Shown: positions 27,769-38,019 of the stretch, in pieces
Layout: each line of letters starts with the position of its first letter
Numbering within the stretch: position 1 is the stretch's first letter
Source of the DNA: Methylomonas albis
GTDB lineage: Bacteria > Pseudomonadota > Gammaproteobacteria > Methylococcales > Methylomonadaceae
Direction: 5' to 3'
NCBI RefSeq assembly: GCF_014850955.1
Contig: NZ_JACXSS010000001.1
Span: 868,001-932,000, forward strand
Length of the DNA stretch: 64,000 bases
Program-made: the position numbers and the translations under genes
The notes under the pieces: model-generated
What the model saw: the letters and a program-made list of their open reading frames with translations, nothing else
Databases searched by the model: none
Told to the model about the DNA's origin: nothing

Positions 27769-30123
27769 ATGATTTACTCACAAAACGAAGCCACGCCGGT
27801 CTTACAACCGCTGAATCAGGCGCGGATGCCAGAGCCTAGCGTCAGTATTCGCGACTACGTCGATTTGCTGATCGAAGGCCGCAAAACCATTTTCATCGCG
27901 CTGTGTTCGGTGTTGCTGGTCACCACCGTGTATCTGGTACTGGCGCCGCGCACCTACAAAGCCGATGCCTTGTTGCGGATCGATAAAAACAAGGCGCTGT
28001 TGTCTGCAACCCTGCGCAGTGAAAACAATCGAGCGCCTGCTGAAGCGGAAAGCCCGCGCGCACAACGGGAAGTGGAGATTTTGCGCTCGCGCTCGGTGCT
28101 GGGCAAAGTGGTGGATAACTTGAATTTGACCATAGAAACCGAACCCTACTTTTTTCCGTTGGTCGGCGAAACGCTTGCGCGCCGACACGATGCGCATGAC
28201 GGCATAGCTGATGCCTGGTGGGGATTCAGCCGCTGGGCTTGGGGTGGCGAAAAACTGAAAATTGCCGCGTTCAGCGTGCCCGACCGTTATCTGGAAAAAG
28301 AGTTTACCTTGATCGCGTTGGAAGCCGGGCGTTTTCAACTGCTCGACCCGCGCGGCGACGAATTGCTGGCTGGCCAAGTCGGTGAAGTGTTGAGCGCCGA
28401 GATCGGCGAGAAAACCCCGGTGACGATTAAAGTTGAAACGCTGGAAGCGCATCCGGGTACGCATTTTGAATTAACCCGCCGCACCGCGCTGTCGGCCATT
28501 GAAACATTGCAAAAGGCCTTCGCGGTCAAGGAAGTATCGAAAGACACCGATATTCTGAGCGTGGAATTGAAAGGCAGCGACCCGGAACAACTGGCTAAGT
28601 CAGTGAACGATATTGCGGCGATTTACGTCAACGCCACGGTGAATTGGGAATCGGCGGAAGCCTCGCAAAAACTGGGTTTTCTGGAAAGCCAGTTGCCCAT
28701 CGTTAAGGAGCGCCTGGAAAAAGCCGAGCAGGGTTTGAGCGCCTATCGTCAGCAACACGGCGCGGTGGATATTTCCGCCGAAGCCGAAATTCTGTTGAAA
28801 CAGGCGTCGGACATGGAAACGCTGGGCATTCAGCTCAAGCAAAAATACGACGAACAAAGCCAGCGCTTGGAATCCGAGCATCCGGACATGATTTCCACCA
28901 ATGCCCAGATTAAGCGCGTGAATAACAAGCTGGCGGCTTTGGAAAAACGCATCAAGGATTTACCGAAAACCCAGCAAAACATGGTGAGTTTGTCGCGTGA
29001 TGTGCAGGTCAATACTGAGCTGTATACCTCGTTGCTGAACAGCGCGCAGGAACAACGCATCGCTGCCGCCGGCTCCTTGGGTAATTCGCGTATCGTCGAT
29101 TTTGCGGTGACGCCGGAAAAACCTTACTGGCCCAAACCCAGCTTGTTGCTGGCCATAGCCAGCTTGCTGGGTTTGAGCTTGGGCTCGGCCTTGATTTTTC
29201 TCAGACATTCCTTGCAACGCCACGACAACTATCCGGCCTTGCTGGAATATCAAGTGGGCTTGCCCTTGTTTGCCGCGATTCCGCACAGCAAAAAGCAGCA
29301 TAAATTAGGACGCTTGTTGGGTAAGGATAAAGACAACGGTATTCTGGTCTCTCAGGATCCGCTGGATATTTCCGTCGAGTCGCTGCGCGGCCTGCGCACC
29401 ACGCTGGAAGCCACTCTGGCTCAGCACGAAAGCAAGGTGATCATGGTCAGCAGTCCGGCGCCGGGCATGGGCAAGTCTTTTGTTAGTTCTAACTTGGCGG
29501 CCTTGCTGGCCAGCATTAAAAAGCGGGTGCTGGTGATAGACGCCGACATGCGCAACGGCCGTTTGCACGATACCTTTTCAATCGGTAAGCAACCGGGTTT
29601 GTCCGATTTATTGTCCGGCCGGGCGACGCTGGGCGAAGTGATTGTCAGCTTGCCGGATGTGGGTATCGATTTGATCCCGCGAGGTAATATGGTGCTGAAT
29701 CCCGCGGAATTGCTGGTGCTGGGCGAATTGTCGGAAACCCTGGAGCAGCTGAAAAGCTTTTACAACCACATCGTCATCGATTCGCCGCCGATTCTGGGCG
29801 CCACCGACGCGGCGATTCTGGGCAAGCATGCCGACGCCACCTTCTTGGTCGTGAAAGAAGGTCGTTACACCGCGCAGGAACTGGAAGTCAGTGCCCGGCG
29901 TTTCCAACAAGTGGGCATCAAGCCCAATGGTTTCATCATCAACGACATGAAGGAAGGCTCGTCTTACTATCCGTATTACGGCTACGCCTACCAACGCGCC
30001 GACCAGGAACCGAAGGACGAATCCACCTGGAGCGATAAGTATCATGCAGTCGGCGACTGGTTGGGTAAGCAACTGGATAGAGAGTTGTTGCCGGTTCCCA
30101 GCGAAACTGACGAGCGAGTTTAA
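27769..30123 (+). CDS. Polysaccharide co-polymerase / tyrosine autokinase (Wzc-like)
   Basis: Inner-membrane protein controlling EPS chain length and export, fused to a BY-kinase. The 784-residue protein has an N-terminal Wzz domain with first membrane helix (about 38-58), a long periplasmic coiled-coil, a second helix (about 455-480), and a cytoplasmic kinase with Walker A SSPAPGMGKSFVSSNLA, A' VIDADMRNGRLHD and B HIVIDSPP. A tyrosine-rich SYYPYYGYAY stretch near 725-735 is the likely autophosphorylation cluster. It lies between wza-like and wzy-like genes, as in Wzx/Wzy systems. Confidence 0.94.
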   Translation: MIYSQNEATPVLQPLNQARMPEPSVSIRDYVDLLIEGRKTIFIALCSVLLVTTVYLVLAPRTYKADALLRIDKNKALLSATLRSENNRAPAEAESPRAQREVEILRSRSVLGKVVDNLNLTIETEPYFFPLVGETLARRHDAHDGIADAWWGFSRWAWGGEKLKIAAFSVPDRYLEKEFTLIALEAGRFQLLDPRGDELLAGQVGEVLSAEIGEKTPVTIKVETLEAHPGTHFELTRRTALSAIETLQKAFAVKEVSKDTDILSVELKGSDPEQLAKSVNDIAAIYVNATVNWESAEASQKLGFLESQLPIVKERLEKAEQGLSAYRQQHGAVDISAEAEILLKQASDMETLGIQLKQKYDEQSQRLESEHPDMISTNAQIKRVNNKLAALEKRIKDLPKTQQNMVSLSRDVQVNTELYTSLLNSAQEQRIAAAGSLGNSRIVDFAVTPEKPYWPKPSLLLAIASLLGLSLGSALIFLRHSLQRHDNYPALLEYQVGLPLFAAIPHSKKQHKLGRLLGKDKDNGILVSQDPLDISVESLRGLRTTLEATLAQHESKVIMVSSPAPGMGKSFVSSNLAALLASIKKRVLVIDADMRNGRLHDTFSIGKQPGLSDLLSGRATLGEVIVSLPDVGIDLIPRGNMVLNPAELLVLGELSETLEQLKSFYNHIVIDSPPILGATDAAILGKHADATFLVVKEGRYTAQELEVSARRFQQVGIKPNGFIINDMKEGSSYYPYYGYAYQRADQEPKDESTWSDKYHAVGDWLGKQLDRELLPVPSETDERV

Positions 30124-30131
30124 AAACGCCG

Positions 30132-31385
30132 ATGAGACTCCGACTGGAAAAAGACTTGCCCGTGTTGTTGATTGCGCTGGTCGGCGCATCAACGGTGGCT
30201 TCGCTGCCGCAAGTGGAGTCGGCCTGGCTGGGCATCAAGGAAGTCTACGGCGAACAGGAAGTCGGTTTGCGGATTTTGCGTGAGGCTTTATTGGCTGTGC
30301 TGATCGTGTATATCTGGCTGGAGCCACGGCTGCGTAACGGTATTTTTACCAGTTCGGTGCTGGCGTTTCTGGGGGTGATTTGTAGCTATGTGTTGTTTGA
30401 AGTGGCGTATGCCTTGTATCTGGATTTGCCCTTGGTAGTGCCGATGACCGGCTTGCGGGTGTTTGAATATCTGCCGGTGGCTTTGATCGGTTTCGTCACC
30501 AGTCGATTGGGGGCTGGCGATTATGTGCTGTACAAATTCGCCAGCTATCTGCGCTACTACTTGGTGCTGCAGACGATATTGGCGATAGCTCAGGCTTTGT
30601 GGGCGCCGCCCTTGTTCGGCGTGTCGATGTTGGGCGGTGGCCGGCCGTTCGGCACCTTCGTCAGTCCTAACTTATTCGGGGCGACGATGGCGACTTGTGC
30701 GTTGGTGTTTGCCGTCGTGCCGGGCATGCGCCGTTGGTTAGCGTTGAGCGTATTTTTAGCCTTGTTGAGCGGCTCCCGTACCGCGTTTATCAGCTCCTTG
30801 CTGGTGGTATTTTTTCAAGTTTATGCCGCGTTGCGGCCGCGCGACCGTTGGGCATTGGTGATGCCGGCACCGATGTTGGCGGTGGGGGCCTTGATTTTGG
30901 CTTCCAGCCCCTTATTGAGCGGTCGCGACGATGCCGATCCCACCCAAGACGGCAGGTTGGATTTGTGGCAACGGGTGTTTGCCGATCATGTGCATGGGCC
31001 GATGGATGTGTTGTTTGGCTGGGGTTTGGGTTTGAGTTCTAACACCGTTAATCTGCTGTTCGGTGCCGAATATTTTCCCGGACAGTTCGATTCCGACAGC
31101 CTGTATTTGTTTTTACTGAACGGTTATGGCGTGATCGGTTTACTCGCCTACCTGGGTTTTCTATGGATGACGACACGGATGTCTATCCACCCGAATAAAG
31201 GCTTGGTGACGATGTTTATCTTTGCGGCCGGCCTGACTTTTAATATGTGGGAGTATTTTCCGCAGAATGCCTTATTGATGTTGCTGTGGGGCATGGTACT
31301 CGGTTGCGCGGTCAAAACGCGTCGGGCGACTGCCGAAATGGTGCAAGCGCCCTTATCCGCGCAAACCGGCTACTCCCAGCGTTGA
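30132..31385 (+). CDS. O-antigen ligase/polymerase-type membrane protein (Wzy-like)
   Basis: A 417-residue polytopic membrane protein with about ten hydrophobic segments and a larger periplasmic loop. The region SVFLALLSGSRTAFISSLLV followed by DGRLDLWQRVFADHVHGP and LFGWGLGLSSNT matches the Wzy_C/O-antigen ligase domain. In this operon it most likely polymerises the EPS repeat units in the periplasm. It starts 8 bases after the Wzc stop. Confidence 0.88.
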   Translation: MRLRLEKDLPVLLIALVGASTVASLPQVESAWLGIKEVYGEQEVGLRILREALLAVLIVYIWLEPRLRNGIFTSSVLAFLGVICSYVLFEVAYALYLDLPLVVPMTGLRVFEYLPVALIGFVTSRLGAGDYVLYKFASYLRYYLVLQTILAIAQALWAPPLFGVSMLGGGRPFGTFVSPNLFGATMATCALVFAVVPGMRRWLALSVFLALLSGSRTAFISSLLVVFFQVYAALRPRDRWALVMPAPMLAVGALILASSPLLSGRDDADPTQDGRLDLWQRVFADHVHGPMDVLFGWGLGLSSNTVNLLFGAEYFPGQFDSDSLYLFLLNGYGVIGLLAYLGFLWMTTRMSIHPNKGLVTMFIFAAGLTFNMWEYFPQNALLMLLWGMVLGCAVKTRRATAEMVQAPLSAQTGYSQR

Positions 31386-31402
31386 CCATCAATAGTCCGT
31401 AT

Positions 31403-32722
31403 ATGTTTAGTGTGTTGAAACGATCCAAATTATTTGGCGAGGCCTTTTGGGCCTTGTTCGGCCAGGCGGCATCGGCGCTGGCCTTATTGCTGGGTACGCG
31501 TTTATTGACCGAACTGGTCAATCCGGTTGTATACGGCCAAGTGGCGTTGTTGAACGGTTTTGTCGCATTGGGCGTGGCGGTGTTTTCTTATCCATTTATC
31601 TGCGCCGGTATGCGTATCGTCCCGGAATGCGAATCCGTCGGCGAGCGCAGCGCTTTACATGCCGCCGTCGCCGGTTTGACGCTGCAAACCACTATGTTGG
31701 CCGTTGGTTTACTGATGCTGGGTGGCTTTGCCTACGGCTATTTTGCCGATGGTAACAGCATGTTGTTTTTGTTGGCCGGGGTATTGTTGGCGATGACGGT
31801 GCAGCGCGAACTGGGCATACAGTTGGCGATTGGCGAACGCAAACAGCGCTTGGCCAGTCTTTGGCAAACCAGTGACAGCGTGTTAAGGCCCGCATTGGCG
31901 ATTGCGCTGGTCTGGTGGCTGGGCGGTAATCCGGAATGGGTGTTGCTGGGTTATATCGCGGCCAGCTTGCTGTCCAACTTGGTGTGGATCTTTGTGAAAC
32001 GCCGTAGCGCGATGCGGATTCAAGCGACCGTTAGCCGCTCTTTCCGCCACGAAGTCTGGGTTTATGCCTTGCCTTTAATTCCAATGGAAATAATTTTTTG
32101 GATCAACGGTTTGGGTGATCGCTATGTGATCGGCTATATGCTCACAGCCGCCGATGTGGGCTTGTATGCGGCGACTTATATGATCGTTAACGAAGCCTTC
32201 AACCGCAGTGCGATGGTGTTGTTGCGCACGTTTCAGCCCGCGTATTTTCAAGCCTTTTCCGCACAACAATTGCAAAAGGCCTTTTCGATTTTATGGGTCT
32301 GGATCGCCAGCGTCGCGGCCTTGGGTGCGCTTGGTTTATTGCTGTTGCTGCTGACCAAGGATTGGGTGGCGTCAGTGGTGTTGGCAAAATCCTATCATGC
32401 GGCAGTCGATTTAATGCTGGCCATGGCGCTGGGCTGTGCTTTGCATGCCTTGGGTACGGCGGTGGCGCAACCGCTGCTGGCGCATAAACGCACCAAAACC
32501 TTGTTGAAAGGGCGATTGTGCGGGGCGGTGACGGCGGCGATTACGATTCCGGCGCTGGTCAGCCAATTCGGTTTGCCTGGCGCGGCCTGGGCCAATCCGG
32601 TTTATTTCGGTATCGAAGCCTTGGTGCTGGCGCTGTTGGCAAAACCTTGGCGGTCGGTTCATGGCGCCGGGCTTGGGAATTTTCAAAAATTGGTACAAGA
32701 GCCGCTCGCGGCTGATGTTTAA
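31403..32722 (+). CDS. Polysaccharide flippase (Wzx-like, MATE/MOP superfamily)
   Basis: A 439-residue membrane protein with about 12-14 helices, of the polysaccharide biosynthesis (RfbX/Wzx) type, predicted to flip undecaprenyl-linked repeat units to the periplasmic face. The N-terminal pattern FGEAFWALFGQAASALALLLGT and the mid-region WINGLGDRYVIGYMLTAADV, then GLYAATYMI, are typical. I use the ATG at 31403 (MFSVLKRSK); the upstream open frame runs back into the wzy-like gene and is not conserved-looking. Confidence 0.9.
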   Translation: MFSVLKRSKLFGEAFWALFGQAASALALLLGTRLLTELVNPVVYGQVALLNGFVALGVAVFSYPFICAGMRIVPECESVGERSALHAAVAGLTLQTTMLAVGLLMLGGFAYGYFADGNSMLFLLAGVLLAMTVQRELGIQLAIGERKQRLASLWQTSDSVLRPALAIALVWWLGGNPEWVLLGYIAASLLSNLVWIFVKRRSAMRIQATVSRSFRHEVWVYALPLIPMEIIFWINGLGDRYVIGYMLTAADVGLYAATYMIVNEAFNRSAMVLLRTFQPAYFQAFSAQQLQKAFSILWVWIASVAALGALGLLLLLLTKDWVASVVLAKSYHAAVDLMLAMALGCALHALGTAVAQPLLAHKRTKTLLKGRLCGAVTAAITIPALVSQFGLPGAAWANPVYFGIEALVLALLAKPWRSVHGAGLGNFQKLVQEPLAADV

Positions 32723-32741
32723 GCGTGACAAGGTGGAGACG

Positions 32742-33686
32742 ATGACATACGCAACAATTACAACAGAGACTTACGGCGCCGTGCTGCACGAATGCGTGGC
32801 TTGCGGCGGGGGAAAAATCGGTTTTTGGCGGCAAAAAGACTATCTATACACCGACAGTGCCAGCGGCAAGGCGTTTCAGATTTATCGCTGCGATTGCTGC
32901 GGCACCGGGTTTTTGAATCAGCCGCCACATCGGCAATGGTTGCAAGCCATCTATCAATACTCCGGTCAGGCACTGACGCAGGCTATTACCCTGGATGAAG
33001 TATTGGACAGAGAAGCGGTATTTCCTAACTGCACCGTGGACGCTAAGCGCATGGCGCTGCAGGCCGACACGTTGAACAAATCCGGCAATCAGCAGGCTTT
33101 GGATATTGGTTCCGGGTTTGGCTTTTATACCCGCGCTTTGCGCCTGTTGGGTTATAGCACCGTCAGTATCAATCCCGGTCAGTATGAAAATCGGGTGTTC
33201 CAGGATTTAAACGGTGACGAGCCTTTGCCCATCATGTTTGAGCAGTATCAGACGGAGCAAGCCTTTGGGGTGGTGGTCATGTCGCAGGTGTTGGAACACA
33301 TACTGGAACCGGATCGCACTATTGCCAAGGTCGCCGGTTTGCTGGAAAGCTGCGGTGTGCTGGCGTGTGCGGTACCGAACTACGCGTCGTTTTTGGTCAA
33401 ACTGCTGGGCACCAAGGAGAACGCCTGTCTGTGGGTGCCGGAACACGTCAATTACTTTACCGAGCAAGGTCTGAAAAGTTTGCTGGAACGCAATGGCTTA
33501 AAGGTGATTAAAACCGAGCAAGTCACCCGAATTCAATATAACGCGCTATCCAGGCGTTTGGGTCTGAGTGGCGGCTTGGCAAGGCTGGCTGACACCTTGG
33601 TGAAGTATGCGCAGATACCGTTCGCAGCATTAATGGATGTGTTGGGCTGGGGCATTTACCTGAACGTTTATGCGGTGAAGCAATAA
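32742..33686 (+). CDS. Class I SAM-dependent methyltransferase
   Basis: A 314-residue cytosolic methyltransferase of the Methyltransf_23 type. The N-terminal part has a zinc-like cysteine pattern (CVACGGGKIGF and CDCCGTGFL). The SAM-binding motif is ALDIGSGFGFYTRALR, followed by VVVMSQVLEHILEPD and VPNYAS. It could methylate a sugar or a lipid-linked intermediate of the EPS. I chose the ATG at 32742, which has a GGTGGAG ribosome site, over earlier ATGs overlapping the flippase gene. Confidence 0.85.
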   Translation: MTYATITTETYGAVLHECVACGGGKIGFWRQKDYLYTDSASGKAFQIYRCDCCGTGFLNQPPHRQWLQAIYQYSGQALTQAITLDEVLDREAVFPNCTVDAKRMALQADTLNKSGNQQALDIGSGFGFYTRALRLLGYSTVSINPGQYENRVFQDLNGDEPLPIMFEQYQTEQAFGVVVMSQVLEHILEPDRTIAKVAGLLESCGVLACAVPNYASFLVKLLGTKENACLWVPEHVNYFTEQGLKSLLERNGLKVIKTEQVTRIQYNALSRRLGLSGGLARLADTLVKYAQIPFAALMDVLGWGIYLNVYAVKQ

Positions 33687-33689
33687 ATC

Positions 33690-34481
33690 ATGTTGACCGT
33701 CGTTATCCTGACTCAAAACGAGGAAGCCAATCTGCCGCGCTGTTTAGCCGGCATCCCCAAGCGCTATCCCATCGTAATTGTTGATTCCGGCAGCACCGAT
33801 AATACCTTGGCGATTGCTCAAGAGCGGGGCTGCACGATGCATAGCAATCCCTGGCCCGGTTTTGCCGAACAACGCAATTTTGCGATTCGGGAATGCGGCA
33901 TAAACACGCCGTGGCTGTTGTTTGTCGATGCCGATGAAATCTATCCGCAGGCCTTTTACGACTGGTTTGAAGCTAAATTATCCGAAACGCAGGGCATCGA
34001 TGTGTTGATGGTGCCGTCGGTGCTGTATCTGCGCGGCAAGCGTTTGAACCATGCGCCTGGCTATCCCATTTATCACCCCAGACTGGTGCGCCGCGAGACT
34101 ACCCGTTTTGTGTGTAATCACACCGGGCATGGCGAAGCGGTGCTGGATACTTGTCGGATCGGCTATGCCGATATTCCCTACGAACATTATTTTTACCACG
34201 GTGAAATTATCGAGTGGATGCACAAGCACGTCGGCAAGGCGGCCCAGGAAGTGCAACTGCAACCGACCGCCGGCGCGGTGATGACCACGCGCGGCCGCTT
34301 AAGCGTATTGCTGGGTCGATCCTGGCTGCGGGTTCTGGCTCGATTTGCCTATCACTATGTGTTACGTGGCGGTTTTTTGGACGGTGCGGCCGGTCTGGAG
34401 TTTGCTTTGATGTTTACTTGGTACGAGGCCACGATTTATCTGCAAGCAAGAGCCGGTAATCGGGTGAGGAGTGCGGTATGA
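33690..34481 (+). CDS. GT2 glycosyltransferase (WaaE/KdtX-like)
   Basis: A 263-residue cytosolic or membrane-associated family 2 glycosyltransferase. The GT-A start VVILTQNEEANLPRCL, the VDSGSTDNT nucleotide-binding part, and LLFVDADE (DXD-like) are clear. It resembles the WaaE/KdtX group of inverting beta-glycosyltransferases. It starts 3 bases after the methyltransferase and overlaps the next gene by four bases. Confidence 0.9.
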   Translation: MLTVVILTQNEEANLPRCLAGIPKRYPIVIVDSGSTDNTLAIAQERGCTMHSNPWPGFAEQRNFAIRECGINTPWLLFVDADEIYPQAFYDWFEAKLSETQGIDVLMVPSVLYLRGKRLNHAPGYPIYHPRLVRRETTRFVCNHTGHGEAVLDTCRIGYADIPYEHYFYHGEIIEWMHKHVGKAAQEVQLQPTAGAVMTTRGRLSVLLGRSWLRVLARFAYHYVLRGGFLDGAAGLEFALMFTWYEATIYLQARAGNRVRSAV

Positions 34482-35347
34482 AAATTTCGCTGGTGTTGGC
34501 AACGCTGGGTAGAGACTGTGAAGTATTGGATTTCTTGAAATCGCTGCTGTTACAGACCTATAAAAACTTCGAGCTTATCGTTATTGACCAAAATCGCGAC
34601 GGCAAGATCGATTTCATTCTGGAGCCTTACCAAGCGTTGATAGACATCAAGCATATCAAGGTGGATTTCACCGGTAATGCCCGTGCCAGGGATTACGGCA
34701 TAAGTTTGGCTAAAGGCCGTATCGTCGCCTTCCCCGACGATGATTGCGCCTATGACAAGGATGTGTTGGAAAAAGTGGTCGCGGAATTTAAGCGGCGCGC
34801 AGACCTGGCCATTCTGGTGGCTGGTTCCTACGATTTTTCCGCGACTCGCTTCAGCATCGGCGTGAATAGCCGCAAAGCCGGCTATTTCAACCGCTTTCGG
34901 ATGATGGGCGTCGAGTTTACTCAGTTTTTTGATCTGCAACGGGTCGATAGGCAGCAGTTTCATCTCGATCACGATTTTGGCATCGGTTCCAAATATTCGG
35001 GTGCGGAGGGTTTTGAGTTGCTGTACCGCTTGCTGCGCGCCGGCGGTAATGCGTTCTACACGCCGGAGATCAAGATTTTTCACGCCAACAAGGATCATTA
35101 CAAACTCGGCACTGCCAGGATGTTGATGTATTCCACCGGCATCGGCGCTTATATCCGCAAGTTTACCAATCAGCATGACGCGTTCATTTGGTATTACATC
35201 GTGCGCAAGATGTTCGTCGCGCCGCTGTTGAAAATGGCCTTGGCGCTGCTCACCTTCAATCCGCAAAAGCTGGCGTATTCGTTTTATAACCTGGTGGGTA
35301 TTTGGCGCGGGTTTTTGGCATACGGCAAATCAGAAAAATGTATTTAA
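34478..35347 (+). CDS. GT2 glycosyltransferase
   Basis: A 289-residue family 2 glycosyltransferase. Visible parts are ISLVLATLGRDCEVLDFL at the start, QTYKNFELIVIDQN, the metal-binding FPDDDCAYD, and a C-terminal hydrophobic segment (about 245-275). The four-base overlap (ATGA) with the previous gene indicates coupled translation. Donor and acceptor sugars cannot be read from the sequence. Confidence 0.88.
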   Translation: MKISLVLATLGRDCEVLDFLKSLLLQTYKNFELIVIDQNRDGKIDFILEPYQALIDIKHIKVDFTGNARARDYGISLAKGRIVAFPDDDCAYDKDVLEKVVAEFKRRADLAILVAGSYDFSATRFSIGVNSRKAGYFNRFRMMGVEFTQFFDLQRVDRQQFHLDHDFGIGSKYSGAEGFELLYRLLRAGGNAFYTPEIKIFHANKDHYKLGTARMLMYSTGIGAYIRKFTNQHDAFIWYYIVRKMFVAPLLKMALALLTFNPQKLAYSFYNLVGIWRGFLAYGKSEKCI

Positions 35348-35369
35348 ATACTGATTCAGGAGAAATGAA

Positions 35370-36572
35370 ATGGATGTAGGTATTGTCACGACCCATGTGC
35401 CGCCGGCGAAAGGCTATGGCGGGGTATCGGTCACTTGTGGGGTTCTGACCAAAGCGTGGACCGAACGCGGCCATAAGATGGCCTTGGTCGCCGCCGACGA
35501 GTCGATAGACGGTCGCTTGCAAGCCGAGGATGTAAAGCTGGGCAAGCAAGTCGATGTCAGACTTTACCGTTGCTACGGTTTTCGGCGCTGGGGTTTTGGT
35601 TTGGGAGCCATTCCTAAGATTTTCCAACTCTGCTGGCAGGCTCCACGGATTTATATCCACGGAATTGCCACCTGGCCTTCGACCTTGGCGGCTGTGTTTT
35701 GCGTGTTGCTGCATCGACCATTTATGGTGGCGGTACACGGCGGCTTGATGCCGGAGCACGTGGCGCTGATTCGGCGGCAAAAACCGCACAAATGGTTGTT
35801 CTACAAATGGCTGACGTTTCCGACTTTGCGCCGGGCCATCGCGGTGCATTGCACCAGTGATACCGAAGCGGCAGGCGTCACCGACGTGTTGGGGCGGGAC
35901 GCCAAGGTTTTATTGGTGCCGAATGGCATCGACAGTCGCGAGTTTCAGCTTGCAGACTATCCGGAAGGCGAGGGTACGCAGCTGTGTTTTTTAGGGCACG
36001 TGCAGCAAGAAAAAGGTATTAATGCGTTTATCCGGGCCTGGTTGCAAACGCGCCGGCCTAGTGACCGCTTGGTAGTGGCTGGCCGCAGCGTCGATGGCGC
36101 TTATTTTGAAGAGTTTCAGAATTTGCTGACACAAGCTGAAGGCGCTATCAGCTACAAAGGTTATCTGCCGGTCGCTGAAGTGAAGCAATTGCTGGCCGAC
36201 AGTCATTTCCTGGTTTTGCCGTCCGGTTTGGAACAGACTGGCGGCATGCGCGAAAATTTTGGCAATGTGGTCGCCGAGGCGATGGCGGCCGGTCGACCGG
36301 TGCTGGTCGCGAAAGGCCTGGCCTGGGATCACTTGGCGGCGTATGGCGCCGGCTTAGTGTTCGAGCGCAACGAGGCGTCGGTCTGCGCGGTGTTACGGCA
36401 AACGCAGGTGGTCAATCAAGCAACTTGGCAAGAAATGTCGCTGCGTAGCCGTCAATATGTCGAGCAGCAGTTGGATCCGGTTAAATTAGGCGATAAAGTC
36501 TGGAAGGTGTTGACTAAGGCGAATCATCCCAGTCCGGCGCAATCCTTGATAGAGGGTTCTTCTTATGAATAA
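35370..36572 (+). CDS. GT4 glycosyltransferase
   Basis: A 400-residue GT-B fold, retaining family 4 glycosyltransferase. The N-terminal glycine-rich loop PPAKGYGGVSVT and the C-terminal nucleotide-sugar site (LCFLGHVQQEKG, then NFGNVVAEAMAAGRPVLV with the EX7E-like glutamates) are seen. A ribosome site (AGGAGAAAT) precedes the ATG. It overlaps the next gene by 8 bases. Confidence 0.9.
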   Translation: MDVGIVTTHVPPAKGYGGVSVTCGVLTKAWTERGHKMALVAADESIDGRLQAEDVKLGKQVDVRLYRCYGFRRWGFGLGAIPKIFQLCWQAPRIYIHGIATWPSTLAAVFCVLLHRPFMVAVHGGLMPEHVALIRRQKPHKWLFYKWLTFPTLRRAIAVHCTSDTEAAGVTDVLGRDAKVLLVPNGIDSREFQLADYPEGEGTQLCFLGHVQQEKGINAFIRAWLQTRRPSDRLVVAGRSVDGAYFEEFQNLLTQAEGAISYKGYLPVAEVKQLLADSHFLVLPSGLEQTGGMRENFGNVVAEAMAAGRPVLVAKGLAWDHLAAYGAGLVFERNEASVCAVLRQTQVVNQATWQEMSLRSRQYVEQQLDPVKLGDKVWKVLTKANHPSPAQSLIEGSSYE

Positions 36573-37515
36573 AGTGGGCTTGATTGTACCGACCCTAAAT
36601 GCCGGTGAACTTTGGGAATCGTGGTTGCAGGCTTTTGCCGCGCAGACGGTGAAGCCGGATTATTTGCTGCTGATAGATTCCTCATCCACTGACAGGACGG
36701 TGGCTTTAGCAATTGACGCGGGTTTTGAGGTGCAGGTGATAGCCAAGCCCGAGTTTAATCACGGCGGCACCCGACAATTTGGCGTGAACCGGCTGGTGGA
36801 TGCCGATATTCTGGTGTTTCTGACTCAGGATGCTTTGTTGGCGGCCCCCGATGCCATAGAAAAGTTACTAGCAGTGTTTGCTGACGACAGCGTCGGCGCG
36901 GCTTACGGCCGGCAATTGCCGCATCGCAACGCCGAGCCAATCGGCGCGCATGCCCGTTTATTCAATTATCCGCCGAAAAGCCAGTTGCGCAGCATGCAGG
37001 ATAAGGCGCAATTTGGTATCAAGACCGTGTTTATTTCCAATTCGTTTGCCGCTTACCGGCGCAGTGCATTAATGGACGTTGGTGGGTTTCCACTCAATAC
37101 CATCATGAACGAAGACACTTTTGCGGTGGGCAAGATGTTGCTAAACGGCTGGAAAGTGGCCTATTGCGGCGATGCCGCCGTATTTCATTCTCACGATTAC
37201 GGGTTTTTCGACGAATTTAAGCGCTATTTCGATATTGGTGTTTTCCATGCGCATACGCCCTGGTTGCAGCAGACTTTTGGCGGAGCTTCCGGCGAAGGCT
37301 TACGTTTTGTCTTATCAGAGTTGAAGTATCTATCAAAAAATGCGCCTTGGCTGATGCCTTCGGCGCTTTTGCGGACAGTCCTGAAATGGCTGGGTTATAA
37401 ACTGGGTTGCGCTCTGCATGCTAAACTGCCGTGCAGTTTGAATAGACGTTTTAGTTTGCATAAAGCCTATTGGTTAAAAGCCGTTCCCGAGAACGTCGGT
37501 AACCTCAGATCGTAG
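36565..37515 (+). CDS. GT2 glycosyltransferase (rhamnosyltransferase-like)
   Basis: A 316-residue family 2 enzyme resembling RfbN/RfbF-type rhamnosyltransferases: VGLIVPTLNAGELWESWLQA, LLLIDSSSTDRT, and FNHGGTRQFGVNRL followed by ILVFLTQDAL. A C-terminal hydrophobic region is near 255-285. It is the last gene of the uninterrupted EPS operon that begins with the priming transferase. Confidence 0.9.
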   Translation: MNKVGLIVPTLNAGELWESWLQAFAAQTVKPDYLLLIDSSSTDRTVALAIDAGFEVQVIAKPEFNHGGTRQFGVNRLVDADILVFLTQDALLAAPDAIEKLLAVFADDSVGAAYGRQLPHRNAEPIGAHARLFNYPPKSQLRSMQDKAQFGIKTVFISNSFAAYRRSALMDVGGFPLNTIMNEDTFAVGKMLLNGWKVAYCGDAAVFHSHDYGFFDEFKRYFDIGVFHAHTPWLQQTFGGASGEGLRFVLSELKYLSKNAPWLMPSALLRTVLKWLGYKLGCALHAKLPCSLNRRFSLHKAYWLKAVPENVGNLRS

Positions 37516-38019
37516 CGCAATTGTCCTAGTCGTAGCCGGTAAAATAATTTATCCCGTTGTCGCCGGTCGAGAGTTTGATCGCCATACCTAGCAAATGATG
37601 CACCAACCGGCCGTAAGTGTTGAGGCGGCCACTAGTGTCGGCAGCTTCTCGGTGTTTCGCGGGCGACGAATTTTGCGGCAGTGTTTTACTGGTAAAGAAC
37701 ATTGCGGTCATTCCGCCGCAGGTAACGCCCAAAAAAACGCTCTGGCAGCAGAAGCGAGCGCTCTGATTTGTGGAACCGATTGTGGTAAGGCAAAGTGTGT
37801 CGCCATCGGTTTGGCAAGCGGCTGGATGCCGCGAAATCGTTTTGAAATTAATCCAATCCTCATCAAATCTTAATTCTGATATGTTCCCATTGTTTCGAAA
37901 CTGCTGTTTTTACGGAAAAAGTGGCAGAAATTGGCTACATTTGTTGTCGATTCTTTGATTTTGAAGAGTAGTGCCCGGATGTTTGGGGAATTTGATTAAT
38001 TACGCTACGGAGTTTTATT
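37516..38019 (+). other. Intergenic region after the glycosyltransferases
   Basis: About 500 bases without a supportable gene; short frames on both strands have no family features. The right end becomes AT-rich and probably carries the promoter of the acyltransferase gene. Confidence 0.5.
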